Assembly (NCBI GenBank): GCA_024698125.1
Contig: JAILRQ010000005.1
Span: 1 to 56,781, forward strand
DNA length: 56,781 nt
Source of the DNA: Acholeplasmatales bacterium
Lineage (GTDB): Bacteria > Bacillota_I > Bacilli_A > Acholeplasmatales > Anaeroplasmataceae
Reading direction: 5' to 3'
Position 1 is the first letter of the stretch, and every line of letters starts with the position of its first letter. The position numbers and the translations under genes are program-made. Below the pieces are notes generated by a model. That model searched no databases. It was given only the letters and a program-made list of their open reading frames with translations, and was not told the DNA's origin. Positions 33,477-42,071 of the stretch are shown in pieces.

Positions 33477-35794
33477 AAATATTTGATGGTGGATTTGGTT
33501 CAGAGCTTCAAAAGCGTGGTATGAAGGCTGGAGAGGTTCCTGAAGAATTAAATATTACACATCCAGAAATTATTACAGATATTCATAAGGCTTATGTAGA
33601 GGCTGGATGTGATTACATTACTTGTAATTCATTTGGTTTAAATCCAATAAAGATGAAGGACTCTAAATATAGCGTAAAGGAAATGGCAGAGGCTGCCATA
33701 GCCTGTGCTAGGGCCGCAGCTAAGGGTCAAAAGATTATGTTTGATATTGGTCCTATTGGAAGACTATTACAGCCACTTGGTGACCTATCCTTTGATGAGG
33801 CATATGAGTGCTTTAAGGAAATAGTTTTAGTAACTAAGGATTTAGTAGATGGATATATTATTGAAACATTTAGTGATCTTTATGAAATTAAGGCTTGTAT
33901 ACTTGCTGTAAAGGAAAACTCAGAGGGTAAGCTTATATATGCAACTATGACCTTTGATGAAAGTGGAAGAACCCTTACAGGTTCAACTCCTGAGATTATG
34001 ACATATACCCTTGAAGGACTTGGAGTTGACGCCCTTGGTGTTAACTGCTCACTTGGTCCTTGGGATTTAATGCCTATTGTAAGAAAGATTTTAGAGACAT
34101 CTCATACACCTGTAATTGTTCAGGCTAACCGTGGACTTCCACGAATCCTTAAGGGAGTTACTATCTATGATTTAAAGCTTACTGACTTTACATCTGCATA
34201 TGATAAGTTCTATGAGATGGGAGTGGCTATTATGGGTGGATGCTGTGGAACAGATCCAGAGTTTATCCACGCCCTAACAGAGCATAAGGGAAAGCCTATT
34301 TTAATGAAGGAAAATCCTTATAAGACTATTTGCTGCTCCGCAACAAATCTTGTAGAGATAAAGGATGTTCAGGTCTGTGGAGAAAGATTAAACCCAACAG
34401 GAAAGAAAAAGCTTAAGGAGGCACTAGCTGCAGGAAACTATGATTATCTTTTACAAGAAGGTATTAAGCAGGTTAATGCAGGTGCTGATTTATTAGACTT
34501 AAATGTTGGAGTTCCTATGATTGATGAGCCAAAGACTATGAAGGAGGCTTTAACTAAGCTTTTAGAGGTTATAAACCTTCCATTCCAAATTGACTCATCT
34601 AATAAGGATGCAATGGAGATTGGTGCTCGTTATGCTAATGGACTTCCTATCCTAAACTCTGTAAATGGAGAGATGGAGGTAATGGATAGAGTATTCCCTA
34701 TTGCTAAAAAGTATGGATGTACTGTTTTAGGACTAGCACTAGATTCTGCAGGAATTCCTCAAACAGCAGAGGATAGATATAAGATTGCTAAGCGTATTGT
34801 TGATTATGCAAAGGATAAGTATGGTATAGAAAAGAATAGAATTATTATTGATACACTTACTCTTACAGCATCATCAGAGCAAAAGCTTGTAAAGGAAACC
34901 GTAGAGGCGCTAGAGCTTGTAACAACAAGGCTTGGAGTAAGAACTGCTCTTGGAGTTTCAAACTGCTCATTTGGTCTTCCAAATAGACCACTGCTTAATA
35001 GAACATTCTTAGCTCTTGCAATGCAAAAGGGATTAAATATGCCAATTATTAATCCAAATGATACAGAGATGATGAATACAATATATGCCTATAAGGTTTT
35101 ATATAACATTGATGAAAACTCTGTAGACTATATTTCAAAGCAATCAAATGTAGAGGCACAGCCTCAAGCTCAGGCCTCATCTATGAGTCTTGCTGAGGTT
35201 GTAAGAATTGGATTAAAGGATGAAATCAAGGCTAAAACTCTTGAAACATTAAAGACAACAGATCCAATGTCTATAATAAATGATATCCTAATACCTACCC
35301 TAAATGAGGTTGGAGTATTATTTGATAAGCAAAAGATTTATCTTCCACAGCTTATGATGTCTGCTGAGGCTGCAAAGATGGCCTTTGCAGTTATTGAGGA
35401 TAATTTCCCTAAAAAGGAAACTGATTCAAGACCAATGATTATGGCAACAGTTAGAGGAGATATTCATGATATTGGAAAGAATATCGTTTGTGTAATCCTT
35501 CAGTCATATGGATATAATGTAATTGATTTAGGAAAGGATGTACCAACAGAAGCTATCCTTGAGGCCTATAAGAAATATAATCCAATGGCAATTGGATTAA
35601 GTGCCTTAATGACTACAACAGTTACAAATATGGCAGAGACTATTAAGGAGCTTAAAAAGATAGATGGAATGTGCCCTATTTTTGTAGGAGGAGCTGTAAT
35701 GACTCTAGATATAGCACATGACATAAATGCTGATTATTATTCAAAGGATCCATTGGAGCTAATTGAAATAATTAGAAGGGACGGAATTAAATAA
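33461..35794 (+). CDS. metH: Cobalamin-dependent methionine synthase lacking the activation domain
   Basis: A 777-residue MetH. Domains in order: homocysteine-binding barrel (1 to about 290, zinc ligands in VNCSLGP and GGCCGTDP), pterin-binding barrel (about 300-550, GERLNPTGKKKLKE and DLNVGVP), B12 cap (about 575-650) and B12-binding domain with the cobalt-ligand motif RGDIHDIGKN near 664. It methylates homocysteine from methyl-THF made by MetF. The activation domain is missing but is supplied by the gene just upstream. ATG 33461 lies inside that gene, and luxS overlaps the 3' end by one base. Confidence 0.94.
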   Translation: MLQGVEIFDGGFGSELQKRGMKAGEVPEELNITHPEIITDIHKAYVEAGCDYITCNSFGLNPIKMKDSKYSVKEMAEAAIACARAAAKGQKIMFDIGPIGRLLQPLGDLSFDEAYECFKEIVLVTKDLVDGYIIETFSDLYEIKACILAVKENSEGKLIYATMTFDESGRTLTGSTPEIMTYTLEGLGVDALGVNCSLGPWDLMPIVRKILETSHTPVIVQANRGLPRILKGVTIYDLKLTDFTSAYDKFYEMGVAIMGGCCGTDPEFIHALTEHKGKPILMKENPYKTICCSATNLVEIKDVQVCGERLNPTGKKKLKEALAAGNYDYLLQEGIKQVNAGADLLDLNVGVPMIDEPKTMKEALTKLLEVINLPFQIDSSNKDAMEIGARYANGLPILNSVNGEMEVMDRVFPIAKKYGCTVLGLALDSAGIPQTAEDRYKIAKRIVDYAKDKYGIEKNRIIIDTLTLTASSEQKLVKETVEALELVTTRLGVRTALGVSNCSFGLPNRPLLNRTFLALAMQKGLNMPIINPNDTEMMNTIYAYKVLYNIDENSVDYISKQSNVEAQPQAQASSMSLAEVVRIGLKDEIKAKTLETLKTTDPMSIINDILIPTLNEVGVLFDKQKIYLPQLMMSAEAAKMAFAVIEDNFPKKETDSRPMIMATVRGDIHDIGKNIVCVILQSYGYNVIDLGKDVPTEAILEAYKKYNPMAIGLSALMTTTVTNMAETIKELKKIDGMCPIFVGGAVMTLDIAHDINADYYSKDPLELIEIIRRDGIK

Positions 35795-36234
35795 TGGAAA
35801 AAATAACAAGCTTTACCGTAGATCATATGACTCTACTTCCTGGACTTTATGTATCAAGAATGGATACAATGGATGGATTTAAGTTCACAACCTTTGACTT
35901 AAGAGTTACAAGACCTAACTTTGAGCCAGTTATGAATACTGCAGAGATTCACACCATAGAGCATCTAGCAGCTACATACTTTAGAAACTATCATAAGGAT
36001 AAGACAATGTATTTTGGACCTATGGGATGTAGAACTGGATTTTATCTAATCTATAAGGGTGAGCTTACAGCAGATGATGTTAAAAAGGATGTAATTGATT
36101 GCTTCCGCTTTATAAGAGATTTTGAAGGAGAAATTCCTGGTGCTAAGCCTGAGGAATGTGGAAACTATCTTGATCAAAATCTTCCAATGGCAAAGTATCT
36201 TGCCAAGAAATATTTAAAGGCTTTAGGTGATTAA
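35794..36234 (+). CDS. luxS: S-ribosylhomocysteine lyase
   Basis: A 146-residue LuxS. Metal ligands are His in AEIHTIEHLAATYF (HxxEH) and Cys later, and the catalytic Cys is in FGPMGCRTGFYL near residue 84. It cleaves S-ribosylhomocysteine to homocysteine and DPD, the precursor of AI-2. Its place after metH shows that homocysteine is fed straight back to methionine. The nucleosidase gene (mtnN/pfs) needed before it is not in the window. It overlaps metH by one base. Confidence 0.95.
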   Translation: MEKITSFTVDHMTLLPGLYVSRMDTMDGFKFTTFDLRVTRPNFEPVMNTAEIHTIEHLAATYFRNYHKDKTMYFGPMGCRTGFYLIYKGELTADDVKKDVIDCFRFIRDFEGEIPGAKPEECGNYLDQNLPMAKYLAKKYLKALGD

Positions 36235-36235
36235 A

Positions 36236-36883
36236 TTGTATATTGAGGAAAATCCTAATTTAACAATTAATAAGGATAAAATTAAATCTCTTCTAAATGA
36301 GGTAGGTAATGTAGAAATCGTTGCTGCCACTAAGTATATCTCAGAGGACGCAATGAAGGATTTATATAACGCAGGTATTACCTCATTTGGTGAAAATAGA
36401 GTAGAGCCCTTTATTCGTAAGCACCAAAATCTTAAGGGTTTAGGTGCAAGATGGCATTTCATTGGTCATCTACAGCGTAATAAGGCTAAAAAAATTATAA
36501 ATGATATTGATGTTCTTCATTCTCTAGATTCCATAGAGCTTGCAAAAATCATCAATAATAAAAGAGAGACTCCACTTGATTGCTATATCGAGCTTAAGCT
36601 TGTAGATAATCCTTTAAAGGATGGAGTTCTTGAAAAGGATTTAGACCAATTTATAAACGAGATTAGAACAAATTATCCTAAAATAAATATCATAGGTCTT
36701 ATGGCTATGACTGAGCCAGATATGACAGATAATGAAAAGAAGGCCTTATTTAAAAGAGTTGTTGAAATAGGTCATCATTATAATCTTTCTAAGTTTTCAA
36801 TGGGAATGAGTGAGGATTATATGGACGCCATTTCTTCAGGATCTACATGTATAAGGCTTGGAAGAATACTTTTTAATATGTGA
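36236..36883 (+). CDS. YggS/PLPBP family PLP-homeostasis protein
   Basis: A 215-residue protein of the PLP-binding TIM-barrel family. PLP lysine is in EIVAATKYI; further motifs are GITSFGENRVEPF, WHFIGHLQRNKAKKI, IGLMAMTEP and SMGMSEDYMDAISSGSTCIRLGRILF. It balances vitamin B6 pools in the cytoplasm. The start is TTG 36236, two bases past the luxS stop with AGGTGATTAA as RBS; the GTG at 36227 is inside that site. It precedes nnrE/D by 11 bp. Confidence 0.92.
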   Translation: MYIEENPNLTINKDKIKSLLNEVGNVEIVAATKYISEDAMKDLYNAGITSFGENRVEPFIRKHQNLKGLGARWHFIGHLQRNKAKKIINDIDVLHSLDSIELAKIINNKRETPLDCYIELKLVDNPLKDGVLEKDLDQFINEIRTNYPKINIIGLMAMTEPDMTDNEKKALFKRVVEIGHHYNLSKFSMGMSEDYMDAISSGSTCIRLGRILFNM

Positions 36884-36894
36884 GGTGAATTGTG

Positions 36895-38370
36895 ATGGAC
36901 GCACTTACATCAGATGAAATTAGAAGAATTGATAATAATACCTGTATAAAGAAGGGTTCAATTAATTTAATGGAGGATGCTGGATGTAAGATGGCATCCA
37001 TCATTTTATCCTATTACACACCAAAAAATGTCTTACTTCTTGTAGGAAGTGGAGGAAATGGTGGAGATGCCCTAGTTGTTGGAAGATATCTTCTAGATAA
37101 GGGTATAAATGTATCAGCCTTTATAATTTCAGAGGTCAAAAATGAGGATTCTAAAATAAACCTTAAAAGATTTAAGGGAAATATTATAAAAAATCCTATA
37201 TTTAAGGACTATGATTTAATAATTGATGGAATACTTGGAAATAATCAAAAAACGCCTTTAAAGGATGATTTAATACCTTTAATAAAGGAAATAAACGAAT
37301 TAGATATAAGAGTTGTCTCACTTGATATGCCAACAGGTATAAATACAGATAATGGACTACATTTGGGTGAGTTTATAAGAAGTGATTTATTAATCACTGT
37401 TGAATACCCAAAGCTTGGGCTATTCCTTCAGGATGGTCTTGATTCATATAAAAGACTTGAGACCATTAAGATTGGAATGGATGAGCCAAAGGATATTATA
37501 CATATAAATGAAGAAGCAGATTTTAAGGGAATACTTAAAAAAAGAGATAGAAACAGCAATAAATCAAGCTTTGGTAGAGCTTCAATTATTGCAGGCTCTA
37601 GGGATTATGCTGGTGCCTCATATATTTCATATAATGCCTTAAATCAGTTTATGATGGGTGTAGGATATTCATATTTATATGTACCAAAATCATTATATGA
37701 ATTATACGCTCTAAGATTTCCAGAGCTTATAGTATCACAGCTTAGTGATAAGGATGGATTTATTAAGTATAATCCTAGTGAATTAGATAAAATAATCGCA
37801 TCAAGTGATGCTATATCTATTGGTATGGGTATGGGAGTATCAGAAGATTTATATAAGACCCTTGATTATCTAATTCATAATTATGATAAAACCTTAATTA
37901 TTGATGCGGACGCATTAAATACCATATCAAAATATGGTGTAGATATTCTTTTAAATCATAAGCCAAATATTATACTTACTCCTCATCCAAAGGAGGCAGA
38001 AAGATTATCTGGTGTATTGGTTAAGGATATATTTGATAATCCAATAGATTTTGCTAAAGCTTTTGCAAAGAAATATAATATAACCCTTTTATTAAAGGGA
38101 GCCTCAACTATTATTACTGATGGCACACATTTAATGATATCTAGCTTTGGTAATACTGGCCTTGCAAAGGGAGGATCAGGAGATGCATTATCTGGAATAC
38201 TTGCTGGTGCTATCGCATCAAATGGACTTGATATTAAAAATGTAGGTCTTTCATCATTTATTCTTGGAAGAGCCTCAGAGCTTGCATCAAAAGATGAAAG
38301 CCAAAGAAGCCTTACTATATCAAAGATATCTTCAAATATAGGTAAGGTTATAAAAGAAATTGAAGATTAG
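36895..38370 (+). CDS. nnr: Bifunctional NAD(P)H-hydrate epimerase/dehydratase
   Basis: A 491-residue fusion that repairs damaged NADH and NADPH. The N-terminal YjeF_N epimerase domain has MEDAGCKMASIIL, VGSGGNGGDALVVGRYL and VSLDMPTGINTDNG. The C-terminal ADP/ATP-dependent dehydratase has SFGRASIIAGSRDYAGA, LIIDADALNTI, IILTPHPKEAERLSG and GLAKGGSGDALSGILAG. ATG 36895 follows GAGGTGAAT; GTG 36892 is an alternative one codon upstream. It is the last gene of the run from metF. Confidence 0.94.
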   Translation: MDALTSDEIRRIDNNTCIKKGSINLMEDAGCKMASIILSYYTPKNVLLLVGSGGNGGDALVVGRYLLDKGINVSAFIISEVKNEDSKINLKRFKGNIIKNPIFKDYDLIIDGILGNNQKTPLKDDLIPLIKEINELDIRVVSLDMPTGINTDNGLHLGEFIRSDLLITVEYPKLGLFLQDGLDSYKRLETIKIGMDEPKDIIHINEEADFKGILKKRDRNSNKSSFGRASIIAGSRDYAGASYISYNALNQFMMGVGYSYLYVPKSLYELYALRFPELIVSQLSDKDGFIKYNPSELDKIIASSDAISIGMGMGVSEDLYKTLDYLIHNYDKTLIIDADALNTISKYGVDILLNHKPNIILTPHPKEAERLSGVLVKDIFDNPIDFAKAFAKKYNITLLLKGASTIITDGTHLMISSFGNTGLAKGGSGDALSGILAGAIASNGLDIKNVGLSSFILGRASELASKDESQRSLTISKISSNIGKVIKEIED

Positions 38371-38440
38371 TCTTTTATAAAAGCTAAATATCTTGTATAA
38401 TTTAGTTATATTTTTTAAAAAGAAAAGAGGTTATTTTTAA

Positions 38441-38770
38441 ATGAAAACATGTTCAAGATGTGGATGTAGCTGTGATGATAACGAGAAGTTCTGCCATAAC
38501 TGTGGTAATGAGTTCGTTACAGGACAGCCTTATAATAATATGAATAACAATCCTTATGGAAATCCATACGGAAATCCTAATGGAGCTCAGCCAGTTGATA
38601 ATGGTACCTTAGTAGGAGGATTTGTATTAGGATTCCTTTTAGGGCTAATTGGACTTATTATTGCTCTTGTTGTAGGAAAATCTGATACAAAGAAGGGTGC
38701 TATCTTTGGATTTGTAATTCAAGCAATCCTTGGAGTAATACTTGTTGCAAGTGGATATTCATCATACTAA
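38441..38770 (+). CDS. Zinc-ribbon membrane protein
   Basis: A 109-residue protein. Residues 3-23 form a zinc ribbon (CSRCGCSCDDNEKFCHNCGNEF), then a flexible Asn/Pro/Gly repeat with PYGNPYGNPNG, then two membrane helices (about 57-78 and 88-107). The membrane part, GGFVLGFLLGLIGLIIA followed by TKKGAIFGF, is shared with the DnaJ-domain protein 100 bp downstream. The cytoplasmic ribbon may recruit a partner. The function is unknown. Confidence 0.8.
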   Translation: MKTCSRCGCSCDDNEKFCHNCGNEFVTGQPYNNMNNNPYGNPYGNPNGAQPVDNGTLVGGFVLGFLLGLIGLIIALVVGKSDTKKGAIFGFVIQAILGVILVASGYSSY

Positions 38771-38795
38771 GACTCAATATTGAGTCTTTTTTTTA
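38771..38795 (+). terminator. Intrinsic terminator after the zinc-ribbon gene
   Basis: Palindrome GACTCAATATTGAGTC followed by T8. Confidence 0.85.
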
Positions 38796-38870
38796 CATAA
38801 TTTCACATAGTATATTTCTTGAAATAAGCGATAATTATTTATATAATAAATATCAAAGGTAGGTGTTTTT

Positions 38871-39416
38871 ATGAGCAAGAATTATTATAGTATACTTGGT
38901 GTAGATAAAAATGCAACTGATGAAGATATAAAGAAGGCCTATAGAGCACTTGCTAAGAAGTATCATCCAGATGTTTCTACTGAGCCAGATGCTGAACAAA
39001 GGTTTAAGGATATAAATGAAGCTTATCAAACTCTTGGAGACAAGGATAAAAGAGCTATGTATGATATGTCATATAATAACCCAGGACAAGCAAGCCAAGG
39101 CTATAATTATAGACAAAATCCATATGCTAACAATACATACTTTTATGGAAAGATATGTCCACAGTGCCATTCTATAAATAATGTTACTAATGGAGCATGT
39201 CCTAGATGTGGTTATATTTTTAGAACAGCGCGTGAGCCTGAGTTTAACTATACAACCTCATATCCAGGTGGATCTATTGTTCATGGATTTTTATTAGGAT
39301 TTATCTTTAATTTCTTTGGACTTATAATTGCAACCCTATTTGGAGGTAAGAGAACAAGAGCTGGAGCTATCTGGGGATTTTTAACTCTTGTAATTGTTGC
39401 GGGATTAATAATGTAA
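38871..39416 (+). CDS. J-domain zinc-ribbon membrane protein
   Basis: A 181-residue protein. Residues 4-68 are a J domain ([23 protein letters not shown] in KKYHPDVS), which stimulates DnaK ATPase. A zinc ribbon follows at about 99-120 ([17 protein letters not shown]), then two membrane helices ([31 protein letters not shown]). It is thus a membrane-tethered co-chaperone lacking the Gly/Phe and client domains of DnaJ. The shared membrane module suggests that it and the preceding protein arose from a common source or work at the same place. Confidence 0.85.
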   Translation: MSKNYYSILGVDKNATDEDIKKAYRALAKKYHPDVSTEPDAEQRFKDINEAYQTLGDKDKRAMYDMSYNNPGQASQGYNYRQNPYANNTYFYGKICPQCHSINNVTNGACPRCGYIFRTAREPEFNYTTSYPGGSIVHGFLLGFIFNFFGLIIATLFGGKRTRAGAIWGFLTLVIVAGLIM

Positions 39417-39422
39417 TATATA

Positions 39423-39453
39423 GGTATCATGCTTTGTCATGATACCTTTTTTA
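39423..39453 (+). terminator. Intrinsic terminator after the J-domain gene
   Basis: Stem GGTATCATG/CATGATACC, loop CTTTGT, then T6. Confidence 0.9.
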
Positions 39454-39508
39454 TTTTTATTTAGTAAAAGTATATAATTTCTTGCAATATTATATATGGG
39501 TGATTAAT

Positions 39509-40180
39509 TTGAAAATAAAGGATATAAATAAAAATGAGCGTCCAAGAGAGAAGCTCATTAAAAATGGAGTAGAGGCTTTAACTAATAGCGAGCTACTTGC
39601 CATACTTTTAAGATGTGGAGATAAGAATAGAAGTGCAATTGATATCGCAAATGAGGTTTTAAAGGACGAGGAAGGCCTTAAAAGGCTTCTTAATATCTCA
39701 TATGATGAAATTACAAGGATTGATGGAATAAAGGAATCTAAGGCCTGTATAATACTATCTGCCTTTGAGCTTTGTAAAAGAGCTATGGCATATGAGGGAG
39801 ATAATACCTCATATGATTCATCACAAAAGCTTTATAAGCATATAAGGCCTATAATGGAGAATAAGTGCTTCGAGGAGGTTTATGTAATATATTTAAATGC
39901 TAAGCTTAGAATCATAAAGGAGAAGCTTTATCAGGTAGGTGGAGTTAGAGATGTTATTGTACCAAAGGAAAGGATTATAAGGGATGCTGTAATGTGTGGT
40001 GCATATGCAGTAGCTATCGCTCATAATCATCCATCAGGAGACTCTAAGCCATCAAAGTCAGATATAGGTATGACGATGAGTCTTAGGGATGCGCTTATGA
40101 CATTAGATATTATACTAATTGATCATATAATTATAGGTAAGAATAACTTTTATTCATTCTCAAATGATAATATTTTATAG
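39509..40180 (+). CDS. radC: RadC family JAB-domain protein
   Basis: A 223-residue protein with an N-terminal helix-hairpin-helix-like region (RPREKLIKNGVEALTNSELLAILLRCG; ITRIDGIKESKA) and a C-terminal JAB/MPN metalloprotease-type domain with the metal motif HNHPSGDSKPSKSD. RadC is widespread but its activity is unsettled, and the old repair assignment is doubtful. TTG 39509 follows GGGTGATTAA; the ATG at 39482 has no RBS. It is transcribed alone. Confidence 0.9.
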   Translation: MKIKDINKNERPREKLIKNGVEALTNSELLAILLRCGDKNRSAIDIANEVLKDEEGLKRLLNISYDEITRIDGIKESKACIILSAFELCKRAMAYEGDNTSYDSSQKLYKHIRPIMENKCFEEVYVIYLNAKLRIIKEKLYQVGGVRDVIVPKERIIRDAVMCGAYAVAIAHNHPSGDSKPSKSDIGMTMSLRDALMTLDIILIDHIIIGKNNFYSFSNDNIL

Positions 40181-40183
40181 CAT

Positions 40184-40210
40184 GAAAAAAGGTATGCAAA
40201 TGCATACCTT
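40184..40210 (-). terminator. Terminator of the ferredoxin gene
   Basis: Minus-strand stem GGTATGCA/TGCATACC with a 2-nt loop and a T6 run (plus A run at 40185-40190). It may also stop radC transcripts from the other side. Confidence 0.85.
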
Positions 40211-40221
40211 CTTTACAAAAA

Positions 40222-40392
40222 TTATTCCTCAGAAATTGCTCCTACTGGACATGCAGCCTCACAAGCACCACAGTCGATGCATTGGTCAGGATTTACATGA
40301 GCAGTACTCTCTAAAGTGATAGCTCCTACTGGACACTCTCCAGTACAAGTTCCACAAGAGATGCAAGCTGATTCATCTACTTTTCTTGGCAT
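40222..40392 (-). CDS. 2[4Fe-4S] ferredoxin
   Basis: A 56-residue electron carrier with two CxxCxxCxxxCP motifs: CISCGTCTGECP near 11-22 and CIDCGACEAACP near 38-49. This is the clostridial-type ferredoxin used in anaerobic redox reactions. The start is the ATG at 40392 behind AAGGAGGA; the longer frame from 40458 lacks an RBS. The gene stands alone with its own terminator. Confidence 0.95.
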   Translation of the reverse strand: MPRKVDESACISCGTCTGECPVGAITLESTAHVNPDQCIDCGACEAACPVGAISEE

Positions 40393-40538
40393 AAGCAAAT
40401 ATCCTCCTTTTGCTAATTTTATTATAACAAAACATACAAATAAAGTAAAGATATCCATTTAAAAATTAAATATTTAATAAAGATATTGATTAAAGCGTTT
40501 TTTTAAAGTAAAATATGTTTTGTTAGGAGTGTTATAAG

Positions 40539-40781
40539 ATGACATTATTTATTATTTTATCTGGAATGAAGGTATGGCAAGGAATCGTTGGTATGATTGT
40601 TTGCTTATTGATTGGAGCTATTGCAGGATTCTTTATTTCTCGTAAGGTTTTCAAGAATTATTTAAAGAAGAATCCACCTATTAATGAGAATCAAATTCGT
40701 GCTATGTTTAAGCAAATGGGAAGAACAGCTTCAGAGAAGCAGGTTCGTGCCGTTATGAAGTCATTCGAGGACAATAAGTAA
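40539..40781 (+). CDS. UPF0154 (YneF-like) membrane protein
   Basis: An 80-residue protein with one N-terminal membrane helix (about 13-33) and the family motif GFFISRKVFKNYLKKNPPINENQIRAMFKQMGRTASEKQVRAVMKS. UPF0154 is restricted to Bacilli and Mollicutes relatives, which helps place the organism. The function is unknown; Mycoplasma and Bacillus members are often well expressed. The RBS is TAGGAGTG. Confidence 0.93.
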   Translation: MTLFIILSGMKVWQGIVGMIVCLLIGAIAGFFISRKVFKNYLKKNPPINENQIRAMFKQMGRTASEKQVRAVMKSFEDNK

Positions 40782-40788
40782 AAGAAGA

Positions 40789-40838
40789 GTAGACTTAAGG
40801 TCTACTTGGGGATGCATGTGCATCCCTTTTTTCTTTTT
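40789..40838 (+). terminator. Double hairpin terminator after the YneF-like gene
   Basis: A first hairpin AGTAGAC/GTCTACT (40789-40807) is followed by GGGATGCA/TGCATCCC (40809-40826) and T6. Confidence 0.85.
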
Positions 40839-40844
40839 TGACAA

Positions 40845-40868
40845 ATAAAAAAGCCATATAAATGGCTT
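40845..40868 (-). terminator. Terminator of the plsY transcript
   Basis: Minus-strand stem AAGCCAT/ATGGCTT (40851-40857 with 40862-40868) followed by T6 (the plus-strand A run at 40845-40850). Confidence 0.8.
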
Positions 40869-41130
40869 AATTACTAGATTCCTTGGCCATTTCTAATAGC
40901 TCATCGTAATCCTTCCAGCAGTCAGGCATACCATATACCTTTGTGCACTTAAACCTTGATGAAGTCTCTGTTTCTTCATCAATCTCTAATACATTCCACT
41001 TAACTACCTTATAGGTTAAGGCGCTATATTCCTTAGTTCCTCCGTCCTTATAGGTTTTAGGAATTGGAATAAATAAAATTGCTAAAACTAAAATAATTGC
41101 TGAAATAATAATTAAAACTTTTTTCTTCAT
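40867..41130 (-). CDS. Small secreted or membrane-anchored protein
   Basis: An 87-residue protein with a basic start and one hydrophobic segment (KKKVLIIISAIILVLAILFIPIP, residues 2-24), then a polar domain with two Cys (FKCTKVYGMPDCWKDYDELL) outside the membrane. No family is recognised. ATG 41130 follows GGGAGGA; the longer frame to 41259 overlaps plsY without an RBS. It is the second gene after plsY on the minus strand. Confidence 0.7.
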   Translation of the reverse strand: MKKKVLIIISAIILVLAILFIPIPKTYKDGGTKEYSALTYKVVKWNVLEIDEETETSSRFKCTKVYGMPDCWKDYDELLEMAKESSN

Positions 41131-41164
41131 GTTGTCCTCCCTTTTAAACATTTTTTTAATTTTA

Positions 41165-41899
41165 TTAATTCTTGTTATCTGTATTATTTTGTGTTTCAGT
41201 AGGCTCTGAAACCTCTTGAGTTTTATTCTTTTTCTTTTTGAAGCAGTTTTCTGTACCATGATATAGTCTTATAAAGTTTGACTTATGCTTATAAATTAAG
41301 AAGCATGCGACAACTGAATATACTATACATAAATATAGAGGTGGTTGTTCAAGTATCCATCCGCTATCCATTCCGAAGAAGTGAAGGATCCATACAGTTA
41401 CAACTACAGCAATAGCTGCTGCAGATGAGCATAGGCATACATATCCTGTTAAAAGTAATACTATTCCAAATACTATTAAGCATGCTAATGCAGGTATTGG
41501 TGTTAGTATTATTACAACTCCAAGGGATGCAGCTACGCTCTTTCCTCCCTTGAACTTTAAGAATATTGAGAATGCATGTCCAAATATTGAGCATAAACCA
41601 TATATTATATATGGTACCTTAGAGTCCATAACTCCACAAGGCTCTAAGATAAACTCTACTATAAATATTGCAAGCATTCCCTTTAATACATCAAGGAAGA
41701 AGACAAAGAATCCTAGCTTCTTTCCTAATACTCTAATTGAGTTTGTGGTACCGATATTTCCAGATCCATAATCTCTAATATCAATTCCTTTAAATTTCTT
41801 TCCTACCCATAATCCATTAGGAATTGCTCCTATGAAATATGCAAACACACACATTAAAATTGTGAGTGTAAGGCTTTGGGCAAATGAAGTAAGTAGCAT
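41165..41899 (-). CDS. plsY: Acyl-phosphate:glycerol-3-phosphate acyltransferase
   Basis: A 244-residue membrane enzyme making lysophosphatidic acid from acyl-phosphate and glycerol-3-phosphate. PlsY motifs are present: YFIGAIPNGLWVGK with GIDIRDYGSGNIGTTN, GHAFSIFLKFKGGKSVAASLG, and later membrane helices. About 30 C-terminal charged residues (KKKKNKTQEVSEPTETQ) exceed the usual length. With FakB-type DegV proteins it forms the Firmicute phospholipid entry route. It is divergent from parE. Confidence 0.93.
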   Translation of the reverse strand: MLLTSFAQSLTLTILMCVFAYFIGAIPNGLWVGKKFKGIDIRDYGSGNIGTTNSIRVLGKKLGFFVFFLDVLKGMLAIFIVEFILEPCGVMDSKVPYIIYGLCSIFGHAFSIFLKFKGGKSVAASLGVVIILTPIPALACLIVFGIVLLLTGYVCLCSSAAAIAVVVTVWILHFFGMDSGWILEQPPLYLCIVYSVVACFLIYKHKSNFIRLYHGTENCFKKKKNKTQEVSEPTETQNNTDNKN

Positions 41900-42071
41900 A
41901 AAAATTACCCCGCTATCATATTATTACGACTTAATTATACTTTAAACTTACTACAATATCAATTTAATTGATGAATTTTTTTACCTTTTTCATCCTCTTT
42001 ACTTATTGAGTAAAAGGCGGTTTTATGTTAAGATAATTATGTATTTTTAATTTTTTTAAAGGGTGATAAAT

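Noticed and set aside
40393-40458. Longer ferredoxin start at 40458
   Set aside because: It would add 22 hydrophobic residues; the AAGGAGGA site directs the ATG at 40392.
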